From: a bacterium
GTDB taxonomy: Bacteria; UBP15; UBA6099
NCBI GenBank assembly: GCA_029564595.1
Contig: JAKQPS010000183.1
Span: 1 to 64,000 of the forward strand
Direction of reading: 5' to 3'
Length of the DNA stretch: 64,000 nt
This document shows positions 53,689 to 63,100 of this stretch, piece by piece. Under the pieces are notes generated by a model that worked only from the letters and a program-made list of their open reading frames with translations, was not told the origin of the DNA and did no database searches. Made by a program: the position numbers and the translations under genes. Positions within the stretch are counted from its first letter, which is position 1. Each line of letters opens with the position of its first letter.

Positions 53689-54204
53689 GTGGCGACGACC
53701 GGCAAAGAGAATGTCGTGCTGGCTTTCGGCTCAAATCTGGGAGACGGAAAAAAGAACATTGAGTCCGCTATGGCCGCGTTGGAGGAAAACGGGGTAGCAA
53801 TCGTCAGCAGGTCCTCATTTTACAAAACAAAACCGATGGGCAATCCTAACCAGCCGGATTTCATAAACGCCGCCGCTCTGGTTGCGACCGAGCTTTCGTC
53901 CCGCTCGCTGATGAAACTATGCAAGAGAGTCGAGGCGTCAATGGGGAGAGACAGCGACGCGCCGAGGTGGTCCGCGCGCCCGATAGATATAGATATCTTA
54001 TTATATGGAAACCACACGATAGACACGCCCGACCTGATAATCCCTCACCCCAGAATGGGAGAGAGGATGTTCGCGCTCGCCCCGGCGGCGGAGGCGGCCC
54101 CGCACTTCATGATGCCCGGCGGAGTGACGCTCATAGACTTTTTCAACTCCCGGCTCGAACGCATAGATTTTTCAAAACAAACTGTTGAAAAACTTCCCTG
54201 CTGA
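53689..54204 (+). CDS. folK: 2-amino-4-hydroxy-6-hydroxymethyldihydropteridine pyrophosphokinase
   Basis: About 171 residues. It has AFGSNLGDGKKNIESAM, RSSFYKTKPMGNPNQPDFINAAAL and the key RDSDAPRWSARPIDIDILLYG (normally RWGPRTLDLDLLLYG), with IPHPRMGERMFALAPAAE. The Mg-binding Asp-x-Asp is present. It transfers pyrophosphate from ATP to the pterin in folate synthesis. Translation starts at GTG (53689), three bases after the permease stop, with GGAGG seven bases upstream. It may be co-transcribed with the ABC genes before it, although its role links to the cofactor cluster after it. Confidence 0.93.
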   Translation: MATTGKENVVLAFGSNLGDGKKNIESAMAALEENGVAIVSRSSFYKTKPMGNPNQPDFINAAALVATELSSRSLMKLCKRVEASMGRDSDAPRWSARPIDIDILLYGNHTIDTPDLIIPHPRMGERMFALAPAAEAAPHFMMPGGVTLIDFFNSRLERIDFSKQTVEKLPC

Positions 54205-54280
54205 TGTTAATCTATGATTGAAAAACGAATTAATAATTGGTTTTAAATTGATTCGATTTTTCAACTGCTTGGAGCGTCAA

Positions 54281-54338
54281 GCCCGAGACAGGAACATCAA
54301 TGAAGCTAATATTTGATGCCTTCCCATCTCGGGGGGGC
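54281..54338 (+). promoter_or_regulatory. Structured leader RNA upstream of panB
   Basis: CCCGAGA (54282-54288) pairs with TCTCGGG (54327-54333); a symmetric CA/CA internal loop; GGAA (54291-54294) with TTCC (54321-54324); a CC bulge on the 3' side; CATCAA (54295-54300) with TTGATG (54313-54318); a 12-base loop. The 3' side ends GGGGC then ATTTTTG, like a terminator, just before the panB ribosome site at about 54350. The design recalls the pan RNA motif seen before pantothenate genes, but I could not test it. Confidence 0.6.
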
Positions 54339-54360
54339 ATTTTTGATTAGGGAGACTGAC

Positions 54361-55212
54361 ATGAAAGTCACAGTCGGCGAACTGACGGAAATGAAGCGCA
54401 ACGGCGATAAGATATGCATGTTGACCGCTTACGACACACCGACGGCCAGACTGCTGGACGAAGCGGGAGTAGATGTGCTGCTCGTCGGCGACTCCCTCGG
54501 CAACGTGGTTCTAGGCTACAAAGACACTCTCCCGGTTACGATGGATCAGATGATACACCATGCGGCGGCGGTGGTTCGCGGGGTGGAGCGCGCGCTCGTG
54601 ATTTTCGACATGCCGTTTATGAGCTATCAGGCGAGCGTCGAGGAAGCTGTCCGCAACGCCGGACGCGCCATCAAGGAAACAGGCTGCAACATGGTCAAGC
54701 TCGAAGGCGGAGGCAGATTCGCGGATGTCGTCCGCGCTATGGTGGACAGCGGCATACCTGTCTGCGCCCACCTCGGCCTCACTCCTCAGTCGGTGAACAT
54801 CATCGGTTACAAAGCTCAGGGCAAACAATACGAAAAGGCAAAAGAGATAGAAGACGACGCGCTGGCTCTGCAAGCGGCGGGAGCCTCGATGGTCGTGCTC
54901 GAATGCGTGCCGTGGATGCTCGCAAAACATCTGACGTCCATTCTGGAAATGCCGACTATCGGCATAGGCGCAGGCCCGGACTGCGACGGACAGGTTCTTG
55001 TGCTACATGACATGGTCGGACTCTCCGGGCGCAAGCCGCCGAAGTTCGTAAAAACTTTCGTCAACGCCAACGCCCTTATCTCAAAAGGCGTGAAGCAATA
55101 CGTCAAAGAAGTCAAAACATCCGCGTACCCGACGACGGAACACTCATTCACAATTCAGGAATCTATAGTGAAGAGGCTGAAGGCGGCGGCGAAGAACAGG
55201 AAGAAGAAATAG
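54361..55212 (+). CDS. panB: 3-methyl-2-oxobutanoate hydroxymethyltransferase
   Basis: About 283 residues. It has MLTAYDTPTARLLDEAGVDVLLVGDSLGNVVLGY near the start (metal-binding Asp), PFMSYQASVEEAVRNAGR, KLEGG, HLGLTPQSVNIIGY and ECVPWMLAKHLTSILEMPTIGIGAGPDCDGQVLVLHDM (given in part as PTIGIGAGPDCDGQVLVLHDM without its first residues). It makes ketopantoate from ketoisovalerate and methylene-tetrahydrofolate. AGGGAG lies eight bases before the ATG. It begins the pantothenate operon and follows a leader RNA. Ends in a basic tail (KNRKKK). Confidence 0.96.
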   Translation: MKVTVGELTEMKRNGDKICMLTAYDTPTARLLDEAGVDVLLVGDSLGNVVLGYKDTLPVTMDQMIHHAAAVVRGVERALVIFDMPFMSYQASVEEAVRNAGRAIKETGCNMVKLEGGGRFADVVRAMVDSGIPVCAHLGLTPQSVNIIGYKAQGKQYEKAKEIEDDALALQAAGASMVVLECVPWMLAKHLTSILEMPTIGIGAGPDCDGQVLVLHDMVGLSGRKPPKFVKTFVNANALISKGVKQYVKEVKTSAYPTTEHSFTIQESIVKRLKAAAKNRKKK

Positions 55213-55244
55213 CGCCCCGGAACATTCGCGGGCTGGCGGAGCTG

Positions 55245-56087
55245 ATGATTCAAAGAATAAGCGCAATTGAGGAAATGAAGGCTGTGGCGGCCGGGCTTCG
55301 CCGCGACGGCAAATCCATAGGCCTCGTTCCCACTATGGGATATTTCCACGAAGGCCACACGTCGCTTATGCTCCGCAGCGCCGCAGATAACGACGACACC
55401 ATAGTCACGTTGTTTGTGAACCCGACCCAGTTCAGCCCGTGCGAGGACTTGGAGAAATATCCCAGAAATCTCGAACGCGACACCAAGTTGGCCGATGAAG
55501 CCGGAGCTAGCTTCCTTTTCACTCCGGACAACGCTTCGATGTACCCGGCGGGATACAAGACTTATGTAACCGTCGAGGGATGGTCGTCGCGGCTGTGCGG
55601 AATCTCGCGTCCCATCCATTTCCGAGGCGTGACCACGGTGTGCGCGAAACTGTTCAACATCTGCGCGCCGGACCGCGCGTACTTCGGAATGAAAGACGCG
55701 CAACAGTTGCTAATAATCAAAAAGATGGTTAGAGACCTGAACATGAATCTCGAAATAGTCGCGATGCCCACGGTCAGGGAATCCGACGGGCTGGCCATGA
55801 GTTCGAGAAACGTCTACCTGAATCCGGAGCAGAGGAAGGCGGCGACGCTAATCAGCGCCGGATTGACGGAGGCGAAAAAACTTGTCGAAGCCGGAGAGAC
55901 GCGGGCGGAAAAAGCGCTCGAAGCCGCGCGCGCGAAACTCGCCGAATCTCCGCTCATAAAAATAGATTATTTAGAGGCCGTCAGCGAAGACACGCTTGAG
56001 CCGACGCAGGACGTCGGACCGGGAACGCTGATAGCGGTCGCCGCCTATCTCGGCGCGACCCGCCTCATCGACAATCTGTCGTTCTGA
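55245..56087 (+). CDS. panC: Pantothenate synthetase
   Basis: About 280 residues. Motifs include VPTMGYFHEGHTSLMLRSA (HIGH-like), FVNPTQFSPCEDLEKYPR, the FRGVTTVCAKLFNICAPDRAYFGMKDAQQLLIIKKM (in part FRGVTTVCAKLFNICAPD) and TVRESDGLAMSSRNVYL (KMSKS-like). It joins pantoate and beta-alanine with ATP. It is 32 bases downstream of panB and 13 upstream of panD, so the three act in order. The adenylate-forming residues are all present. Confidence 0.97.
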   Translation: MIQRISAIEEMKAVAAGLRRDGKSIGLVPTMGYFHEGHTSLMLRSAADNDDTIVTLFVNPTQFSPCEDLEKYPRNLERDTKLADEAGASFLFTPDNASMYPAGYKTYVTVEGWSSRLCGISRPIHFRGVTTVCAKLFNICAPDRAYFGMKDAQQLLIIKKMVRDLNMNLEIVAMPTVRESDGLAMSSRNVYLNPEQRKAATLISAGLTEAKKLVEAGETRAEKALEAARAKLAESPLIKIDYLEAVSEDTLEPTQDVGPGTLIAVAAYLGATRLIDNLSF

Positions 56088-56100
56088 AGGGAGAAAGGCC

Positions 56101-56511
56101 ATGTTCAGACATTTCTGCAAATCGAAGATTCACAGAGCGAAAGTGACGGGAGCCGATCTCAATTACATCGGCAGCATCACGCTCTGCACTGACCTGATGA
56201 AAGCCGCGGACCTGATGCCTTACGAAAAGGTGCAGGTCGTTGACATAACGAACGGGGCGAGGCTGGAGACATACGTCATCCCATCCCCCAACGGGGCGTC
56301 CGGCGACATCTGCCTGAACGGAGCGGCGGCGCGCCTCATAAGCAAAGACGACCTCGTCATCATCATCTCCTATTGCATGATAGACGACAAGGAACTCGCT
56401 TCGTTCAAGCCGAAAGTGGTGTTTGTGAACGAAGACAACGCGATAATCGAGCTTCGCGAGGAAGAGCCGGGCTTCACCACGCATCTTGAGCTTATCAGCA
56501 ACTCGAAATAA
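56101..56511 (+). CDS. panD: Aspartate 1-decarboxylase
   Basis: About 136 residues. Gly24-Ser25 (in YIGSIT) is the self-cleavage site that creates the pyruvoyl group, and K9 and R54 regions (SKIHRAKVTG; NGARLETYV) match the known active site. IISYC and KPKVVFVNEDN end the core. It makes beta-alanine from aspartate and completes pantothenate synthesis together with panB and panC. It is preceded by AAGGGAG. Fourteen extra C-terminal residues extend past the usual end. Confidence 0.97.
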   Translation: MFRHFCKSKIHRAKVTGADLNYIGSITLCTDLMKAADLMPYEKVQVVDITNGARLETYVIPSPNGASGDICLNGAAARLISKDDLVIIISYCMIDDKELASFKPKVVFVNEDNAIIELREEEPGFTTHLELISNSK

Positions 56512-56585
56512 ACCGTCGCGAAAGAATAAAAGCCCGCGGACGAAAAACCCGCGAGGCAAATCTCACACAGGGTGGGTTTCGACAG

Positions 56586-57494
56586 ATGACTGAAAATCTT
56601 GTAGAAAATATTCTAGAGCTTAAAGAGAAACGCAACGCGGTAATTCTGGCTCACAACTACCAGCTTCCGGAGATACAGGACATCGCCGATCACACCGGAG
56701 ACAGCTTGGAGCTGGCGCGCAAGGCGACTCAGATCGACTGCGAAGTCATCGTTTTCTGCGGAGTGAGTTTCATGGGCGAGACGGCCCACATACTCTCTCC
56801 CGAAAAAACGGTGCTGCTCCCCGACCCCGCCGCCGGATGCCCGCTCGCGGACATGGTGGACATCCACGAGCTGCGCTCCATGAAACAGGAGCATCCCGGA
56901 GCGACCACCATCTGCTACGTCAACTCCTCCGCCGAGGTGAAGGCCGAAAGCGACATTTGTTGCACTTCGGCAAACGCCGTGAAGGTCGTGCAGTCCCTCA
57001 ACGGAGCCAGCCCGATTATCTTCGTGCCCTGCAAGTTCCTCGGCGGATACGTCTCGCGCATGACGGGCAAAGACCTCGTTCTGGCGAGAGGGTACTGCCC
57101 CACCCACCGAAGGATTCTCAGGGAAACGATAGTCAAGCTGAAAGAGGAGATGCCGGACGCGGTGGTGATGACGCATCCGGAGTGCGCCTCCGACGTGCTC
57201 GAAGTTTCCGACTACGTTTGCAGCACCAGCCAGATGTTCCGCGCTGTCGAGGAATCCGGCGCGCGCAGGTTCATCGTGGGAACGGAACTTGGAATGCTTC
57301 ATCCGCTGAGAAAACGATATCCGGACAGGGAGTTTTTCCCGACGTCTGACAAAGCCGTTTGCCCGAACATGAAGCGGACAACTCTGGAAAAAGTCCTGTG
57401 GGCGCTCGAAAAGATGCAATACAAAGTGGAGCTTGACCCCGAAATAAGGGCGCGCGCGCTCAACTCTCTCGAACGGATGCTCGAACATGTCTGA
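56586..57494 (+). CDS. nadA: Quinolinate synthase A
   Basis: About 302 residues. It has VILAHNYQLPEIQDIADHTGDSLELAR, the three cluster cysteines in AGCPLAD, HPECASDV and KAVCPNMK, and the VNSSAEVKAESDICCTSANA segment. The canonical PDxxLG reads PCKFLGGYV, so the Asp is Cys, an unusual change in a conserved spot. It condenses iminoaspartate with dihydroxyacetone phosphate to quinolinate and needs a 4Fe-4S cluster. Its end overlaps the nadX start by eight bases. It begins 74 bases after panD. Confidence 0.96.
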   Translation: MTENLVENILELKEKRNAVILAHNYQLPEIQDIADHTGDSLELARKATQIDCEVIVFCGVSFMGETAHILSPEKTVLLPDPAAGCPLADMVDIHELRSMKQEHPGATTICYVNSSAEVKAESDICCTSANAVKVVQSLNGASPIIFVPCKFLGGYVSRMTGKDLVLARGYCPTHRRILRETIVKLKEEMPDAVVMTHPECASDVLEVSDYVCSTSQMFRAVEESGARRFIVGTELGMLHPLRKRYPDREFFPTSDKAVCPNMKRTTLEKVLWALEKMQYKVELDPEIRARALNSLERMLEHV

Positions 57495-58299
57495 ATCCAA
57501 ACTTCCGCGCGTCGGCATAGTCGGCTGCGGCGCTATCGGCTCTCACGTGGCGCGCGCAATTGACTGCGGCGAAATCAAAGCCGTCGTGTCGGGACTCTGC
57601 GACATGGACTCTGCGGCGGCCGAAAAATTATCTTGCTCTCTTAAAACAGCCCCGGCTTCGACTAGCGTTGAAGACCTTGTCGCTTCCAGCGAAATAATCA
57701 TCGAATGCGCGGCCGGTTCCGCGGTGGAGAAACTTGCGGAGCTTTGCGCCGCAAGAGGCGTAACCCTCGTGGTCATGAGCGTCGGCGGACTGAAACCCGA
57801 ACATTTCGCGCTATTTGAGAATAGTCCCGCCGTCCTTCACATACCTTCCGGGGCAGTGGCTGGAGTGGATGGCATTCTGGCCTGCGCGGGCGGGCAGGTT
57901 ACGTCCATAAGCCTAACGACGCGCAAACCGCCCCAAGGCCTCAAGGGGGCGGCGGCGCTGGACGAAATGGGCGTCTCGCTCGACGGGCTGACGGAGCCTC
58001 TGGTGGTTTTTGAAGGCCCGCCTTCAGAGGCTATCAAAAAATTCCCGAAGAATATCAACGTCTCCACCACCCTAGCTCTTGCCAGCGGCGCGGGAGATTC
58101 AATGACAGTGAGAATCGTGGCGGACCCGGCGATAGACACGAACATTCACGAGGTCAGGCTGGAATCGCCGTATGTCAACTTGTTCGTCAAACTTGAAAAC
58201 AGGCCGTCGCCAGACAACCCGAAAACAAGCGCCCTTGCTTTTATGTCGGCTGTGGCGGCTCTTAAAAAACTGACTTCGAAAGTTAGAATCGGAACATGA
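57487..58299 (+). CDS. nadX: L-aspartate dehydrogenase
   Basis: About 270 residues. The NAD(P) site is VGIVGCGAIGSHVARAI near the start; the catalytic His is in DTNIHEVRLES, and the IPSGAVAGVDGIL and TLALASGAGDSMTVRIVADP segments are typical. It oxidises aspartate to iminoaspartate without oxygen, replacing L-aspartate oxidase (NadB), as in Thermotoga. Overlaps with nadA (eight bases) and nadC (four bases) show tight coupling, likely passing the unstable imine between enzymes. Confidence 0.95.
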   Translation: MSESKLPRVGIVGCGAIGSHVARAIDCGEIKAVVSGLCDMDSAAAEKLSCSLKTAPASTSVEDLVASSEIIIECAAGSAVEKLAELCAARGVTLVVMSVGGLKPEHFALFENSPAVLHIPSGAVAGVDGILACAGGQVTSISLTTRKPPQGLKGAAALDEMGVSLDGLTEPLVVFEGPPSEAIKKFPKNINVSTTLALASGAGDSMTVRIVADPAIDTNIHEVRLESPYVNLFVKLENRPSPDNPKTSALAFMSAVAALKKLTSKVRIGT

Positions 58300-59147
58300 A
58301 CATACCGGCTCTTGAAGACTACATCGACATAGTCGAACGCGCCCTCAAGGAAGACATCGGTCACGGAGACGTTACCACCGACTCGCTGGAGCTTGGCGAC
58401 AGGCGCGGAGAAGCGCGCATCGTCGCGAAAGAAGACGGCATAATCGCCGGGTTGTTCGTCGCAGAGACGGTTTTTAGGAAACTCGACCCGAAGATATCGT
58501 TTGAGAAGCATGTCGAAGAAGGAACGCGCGTAAGGCGCGGGGATTTGCTGGCTGTCGCCAAGGGGCGCGCCTCCGCTCTGTTGTCTGCTGAAAGAGTGGC
58601 TCTCAACTTTCTTCAGCGCATGTCCGGCATAGCCACTTTCACTTTCATAATGACGCGCAAAGTGGAAGGCTCGAAGGCGAAAATATACGACACGCGGAAA
58701 ACCGTGCCGGGCCTCCGCGTCCTTGATAAATACTCTGTGCGGGCGGGAGGCGGACTGAACCACAGGGTCGGCCTCTACGACGCCGTTCTTCTCAAAGAAA
58801 ACCATGTCGCCATGGCGGGAGGAGTGCGCGCCGCCGTTGAACGCGCCCGCGCTCATACTCGAGGCGCTCTCAAAATCGAAGTCGAAACGCGCTCCGTCGA
58901 CGAAGCGCTCGAAGCGGTCGAGGCGCGCGCCGACATTATCATGCTCGACAACATGTCTCTCGACGACATGGAAAAAGCCGTCGCTCTTATAGACGGCCGC
59001 GCGGTGGTGGAGGTGTCGGGCAACGTAAACACGCTCACCGCTCCGCATATCGCCGGTCTAGGCGTGGACATGATATCGGTGGGAGCTTTGACTCACTCGC
59101 CCGACGCGCTGGACATCAGCATGTTGTTCAATATATCTGACGATTGA
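58296..59147 (+). CDS. nadC: Nicotinate-nucleotide pyrophosphorylase (quinolinate phosphoribosyltransferase)
   Basis: About 283 residues. It has EDIGHGDVTTDSL, AERVALNFLQRMSGIATFT, the KIYDTRKTVPGLRVLDKYSVRAGGG segment (in part DTRKTVPGLRVLDKYSV), and NVNTLTAPHIAGLGVDMISVGALTHS at the end. It converts quinolinate and PRPP to nicotinate mononucleotide. It shares the ATGA overlap with nadX and precedes coaX by 36 bases. This completes the three-step de novo route to NAD precursors within one transcript. Confidence 0.97.
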   Translation: MNIPALEDYIDIVERALKEDIGHGDVTTDSLELGDRRGEARIVAKEDGIIAGLFVAETVFRKLDPKISFEKHVEEGTRVRRGDLLAVAKGRASALLSAERVALNFLQRMSGIATFTFIMTRKVEGSKAKIYDTRKTVPGLRVLDKYSVRAGGGLNHRVGLYDAVLLKENHVAMAGGVRAAVERARAHTRGALKIEVETRSVDEALEAVEARADIIMLDNMSLDDMEKAVALIDGRAVVEVSGNVNTLTAPHIAGLGVDMISVGALTHSPDALDISMLFNISDD

Positions 59148-59183
59148 CTCGCGCGACGCGAAGCCGTATTTAGGAGGGTATGT

Positions 59184-59960
59184 ATGCTGCTGGCTCTTGA
59201 TGTGGGAAACACCAACATCGTCATCGGAGTTTTCGACGGCGGCGACCTGAAAACTCATTTCAGGGTTTCCACCGCACAGAACCGCACCGCCGACGAGTAC
59301 GGCCACTCTATCATTTCGCTTCTCGGCTACTCCGGAATAAAACAGAACGACGTCACAGACGTGATTATTTCGACCGTCGTTCCGCCCATCACTGACACGC
59401 TAAGAGAAATGGCTCACAGATACTTCAACTCTGAAGCCATCTTCGTAGGCCCCGGAATTAAAATCGGAATGAACATCAAATACGAAAATCCTAAGGAAGT
59501 CGGGGCGGACAGGATTGTGAACGCGGTGGCGGCGATAGCGCTGTACGGCGCGCCTGTCATCGTCGTGGATTTCGGAACGGCGACTACTTTCTGCGCCATC
59601 AACGACAAATCAGAATATCTCGGCGGCTGCATCGCGCCGGGAATAGGAATCTCTATAGAAGCGTTGTTCAGGGCTGCGGCGCGGCTGTCTCGCGTCGAGG
59701 TGCGCAAACCCGACAACCTCATTGGCAGAAACACGGTCGAAAGCATGCAGTCCGGCATTTATTACGGATTCGTCGGCCAAGTTGACGAAATTTCGCGACG
59801 GATTAAAAAAGAGCTGGGCGGCAACCCGAAAGTAATCGCGACCGGAGGCCTCGCCTCTCTCATCGCGGCTGACTCCGCGACAATCGACGAGGTTCAGCCT
59901 CTGCTCACACTTGAAGGCCTTCGGCTTATCCACAAGCGCAACCGCCCAAGCGCAGTGTGA
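59184..59960 (+). CDS. coaX: Type III pantothenate kinase
   Basis: About 258 residues of the ASKHA fold: LLALDVGNTNIVIGVFDGGD (phosphate 1), GADRIVNAVAAIALYGAPVIVVDFGTATTFCAI (phosphate 2, in part VVDFGTATTFCAI) and GGCIAPGIGISIEAL, then ATGGLASLIA. It phosphorylates pantothenate as the first step to CoA, is not inhibited by CoA, and needs a monovalent cation. AGGAGGG precedes the ATG. It ends the cofactor cluster, joining the pan and nad branches. Confidence 0.97.
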   Translation: MLLALDVGNTNIVIGVFDGGDLKTHFRVSTAQNRTADEYGHSIISLLGYSGIKQNDVTDVIISTVVPPITDTLREMAHRYFNSEAIFVGPGIKIGMNIKYENPKEVGADRIVNAVAAIALYGAPVIVVDFGTATTFCAINDKSEYLGGCIAPGIGISIEALFRAAARLSRVEVRKPDNLIGRNTVESMQSGIYYGFVGQVDEISRRIKKELGGNPKVIATGGLASLIAADSATIDEVQPLLTLEGLRLIHKRNRPSAV

Positions 59961-60073
59961 CGCATGTCCGCATTTTTTTTGCTATGCCGCGCCGGCATAT
60001 TGCGCTTATCTATCCTCAATTCCTTGTTTTCTACGCTAGTTCTTAATTGGCATATTCCAGATTCTTGCGACAT

Positions 60074-60113
60074 GACAAAAAGAAAACGGGCGGGAGACCA
60101 GCGCCGCCCGCCC
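60074..60113 (-). terminator. carB terminator
   Basis: On minus GGGCGGGCGG...CCCGCCC (with loop around CGCTGGTCT) is followed by GTTTTCTTTTTG. It lies 24 bases beyond the carB stop; the gap before it (59961-60073) has nothing else. Confidence 0.8.
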
Positions 60114-60136
60114 AAACATCTGTTATCTATTGATAA

Positions 60137-63100
60137 TCACTTCACATCTTCGTGGTAGGACTGCAACGATCTGACATCTAGGAGGTCGTTCTTTGCGGCG
60201 AGAATGCCTTGAGCGGCGGCCTTGCCTGCGTCGGTCGTGGTGAAATACGGAATCTTGTATTTAATGGCCGTCTTTCTGATGTAGCTGTCGTCATACATGC
60301 CATCTTTGCCGATGGGAGTGTTGATGACGATGTTGATTTCGCCGTTCTGAATAGCGTCTACGATGTTCGGCCTACCCTCATGGACTTTCTTAATTTTGTC
60401 GCAGGGAACGCCTTTAGAGGCAAGGAAGTCCGCTGTTCCAGATGTGGAAACGATCTTGAACCCGGCGTTTGAGAGGTCTTTTGCTGCGGGCAGGATGCGT
60501 TCTTTGTCGCCGCCTGCGACTGTTATCAGAGCGGCGCCCGCGAGAGGAAGTTTATTTCCTGCCGCCTCCTGAGATTTGAAGAAAGCGAGGGGGAAGGAGT
60601 CGGCAAGGCCGAGGACTTCGCCGGTTGAGCGCATTTCCGGGCCGAGCACGGGGTCGACTTCGGGGAACATATTGAACGGAAAAACCGTTTCCTTGACGCC
60701 GAAGTGAGGATAAACGCGCGGGGCGGTGTCCATGTTTTTGAGTTTTTCGCCGAGGGCCACTTTTGTGGCGATGCGCGCCATGGAGACGCCGGTGACCTTT
60801 GAAACGAGAGGAACTGTGCGGGACGCGCGGGGATTGGCTTCTAGGATGTAAACGACGCCGTCCTTTATCGCGTATTGAATGTTCATGAGGCCGACAACTT
60901 TGAGTTCGATGGCGATGCGGCGGGTGAATTCTTCGAGAACGCCGATGAGTTCGGGTGAGATTCCGATGGGAGGGATGACGCATGCGCTGTCGCCGCTGTG
61001 GATGCCTGCCGCTTCGATGTGCTCCATGATGGACGGCACATAGACCTGCTCGCCATCGGCGATGGCGTCCACTTCGCATTCGAGGGCGTCTTCGAGGAAC
61101 TTGTCGATGAGCATGGGGGCTTCTGGCGTAATCTCGATAGCTCCGCAGACGTAGCGTTTTAGCATTTCTTCATCGTAAACGATTTCCATTCCGCGCCCGC
61201 CGAGAACGTAGGACGGCCTGACGACCACAGGGTATCCGATGCGGTTCGCGGCGGCGATTGCTTCTTCCAGATTTACTGCGGTTCCGGCGTTGGGCATGGG
61301 AACGCCGAGTTTTTTCATTACTTCGCCGAAGAGTTCCCTGTTTTCCGCGAGGTCGATGCTTCTTACGGAAGTGCCGAGGATTTTCGCGCCCGCCTCTTCG
61401 AGTTGGGAGGCGATATTGAGAGGAGTCTGGCCGCCGAACTGGACAATTATCCCTTCCGGTTTCTCTTTGTCGTATATGCTCAGCACGTCTTCGACAGTGA
61501 GCGGCTCGAAATAAAGTTTGTCCGACGTGTCGTAATCGGTAGAGACCGTTTCCGGGTTGCAGTTGACCATGATGGTTTCGTAGCCCATTTCTCTGAGGGT
61601 GAGGGTGGCGTGAACGCAGGTGTAGTCGAACTCGATGCCCTGCCCTATCCTGTTCGGGCCTCCGCCTAGAATCATGATTTTCTTGTTGCCGGACACCGGG
61701 ACTTCGTCTGGGGCGTTGTAAGTGGAATAATAGTAAGCCGCGTTCTCCACGCCGCTTACCGGGACAGCGTTCCAAGCCTGCTTGAGTCCGAGAGCGAGCC
61801 TTTTTTCGCGAATGTCCTTCTCTTTGACGCCGAGCAGTTTGGAAATGTATTTGTCGCCGAAGCCGTCCTTTTTGGCTTTGACGAGCAAATCGTCCGGCGG
61901 CAAGTTTCCTTTGTGCTTGAGCAATTCTTCTTCTAGTTCAACAAGCTCCTTCATCTGTTCGATGAAGTAATGTTTGATGTGCGTGATTTTGAAAAGCTCA
62001 TCGACGTCCGCGCCTTTGCGAAGAGCTTCATACATCAGGAACTGGCGCTCTGAAGTCGGTTCAGCGATTGCTTTCTTGATGTCGTCGAGTGACATCTCGT
62101 TGAAGTTTTTGGCGAAGCCGAGACCGTGTCTGCCATTTTCTAGAGAGCGAATGGCCTTGAGGAAGGCTTCCTTGTAGGTTTTGCCGATGCTCATTACTTC
62201 GCCGACGGCGCGCATCTGAGTGCCGAGTTTGTCCACTGAGCCGGGGAATTTCTCGAATGCCCAGCGGGCAAATTTGACCACAACGTAGTCGCCGGAAGGA
62301 GTGTATTTGTCGAGCGTCCCGTCGCGCCAGTAAGGGATGTCTTTGAGAGCGAGGCCGCCCGCGAGTTTAGCTGAAACAAGAGCGATGGGAAACCCCGTGG
62401 CTTTCGATGCGAGAGCTGACGAGCGGGATGTTCTGGGATTGATTTCGATGACGGTAACGTCGCCGGTCTGCGGGTTGTGGGCGAACTGCACATTCGTGCC
62501 GCCGATGACGCCTATGCTCTCGACTATGCGGTAGGAGTAATCCTGAAGCCTGTCCTGAAGCTCTTGGGAGATGGTGAGCATGGGGGCGGTGCAATAGCTG
62601 TCGCCTGTGTGAACGCCCATAGCGTCGACGTTCTCAATGAAGCAGACGGTTATCATGTTGTTGTCGGAGTCGCGGACGACTTCGAGTTCAAGCTCTTCCC
62701 AGCCGAGAACGGATTTTTCGATGAGGACTTGGCCGATGCGGCTGAATGACATGCCGCGAGCGGCGATGGAGCGGACTTCGTCGAATGTGTAAGCGAAGCC
62801 GCCGCCCATGCCGCCCATAGTGTATGCGGGACGGATGACGACGGGAAGCCCGATTTCGCGGGCTATCTCGACAGCCTCATCCACGCTGGTGGTGGTTCTG
62901 CTGGGAGGCAGGCCGATGCCGAGTTTTTCCATCGTGTTTTTGAATTCGGTGCGGTCCTCGCCGCGTTTGATGGCGTCTTCCTTGACGCCGATGATCTGGA
63001 CGCCGTATTTGTCGAGGATGCCGCTCTGGGCGAGTTCGGAGGACAGGTTCAAACCTGTTTGGCCGCCTAGGTTCGGCAGCAGCGCGTCCGGGCGTTCCTT

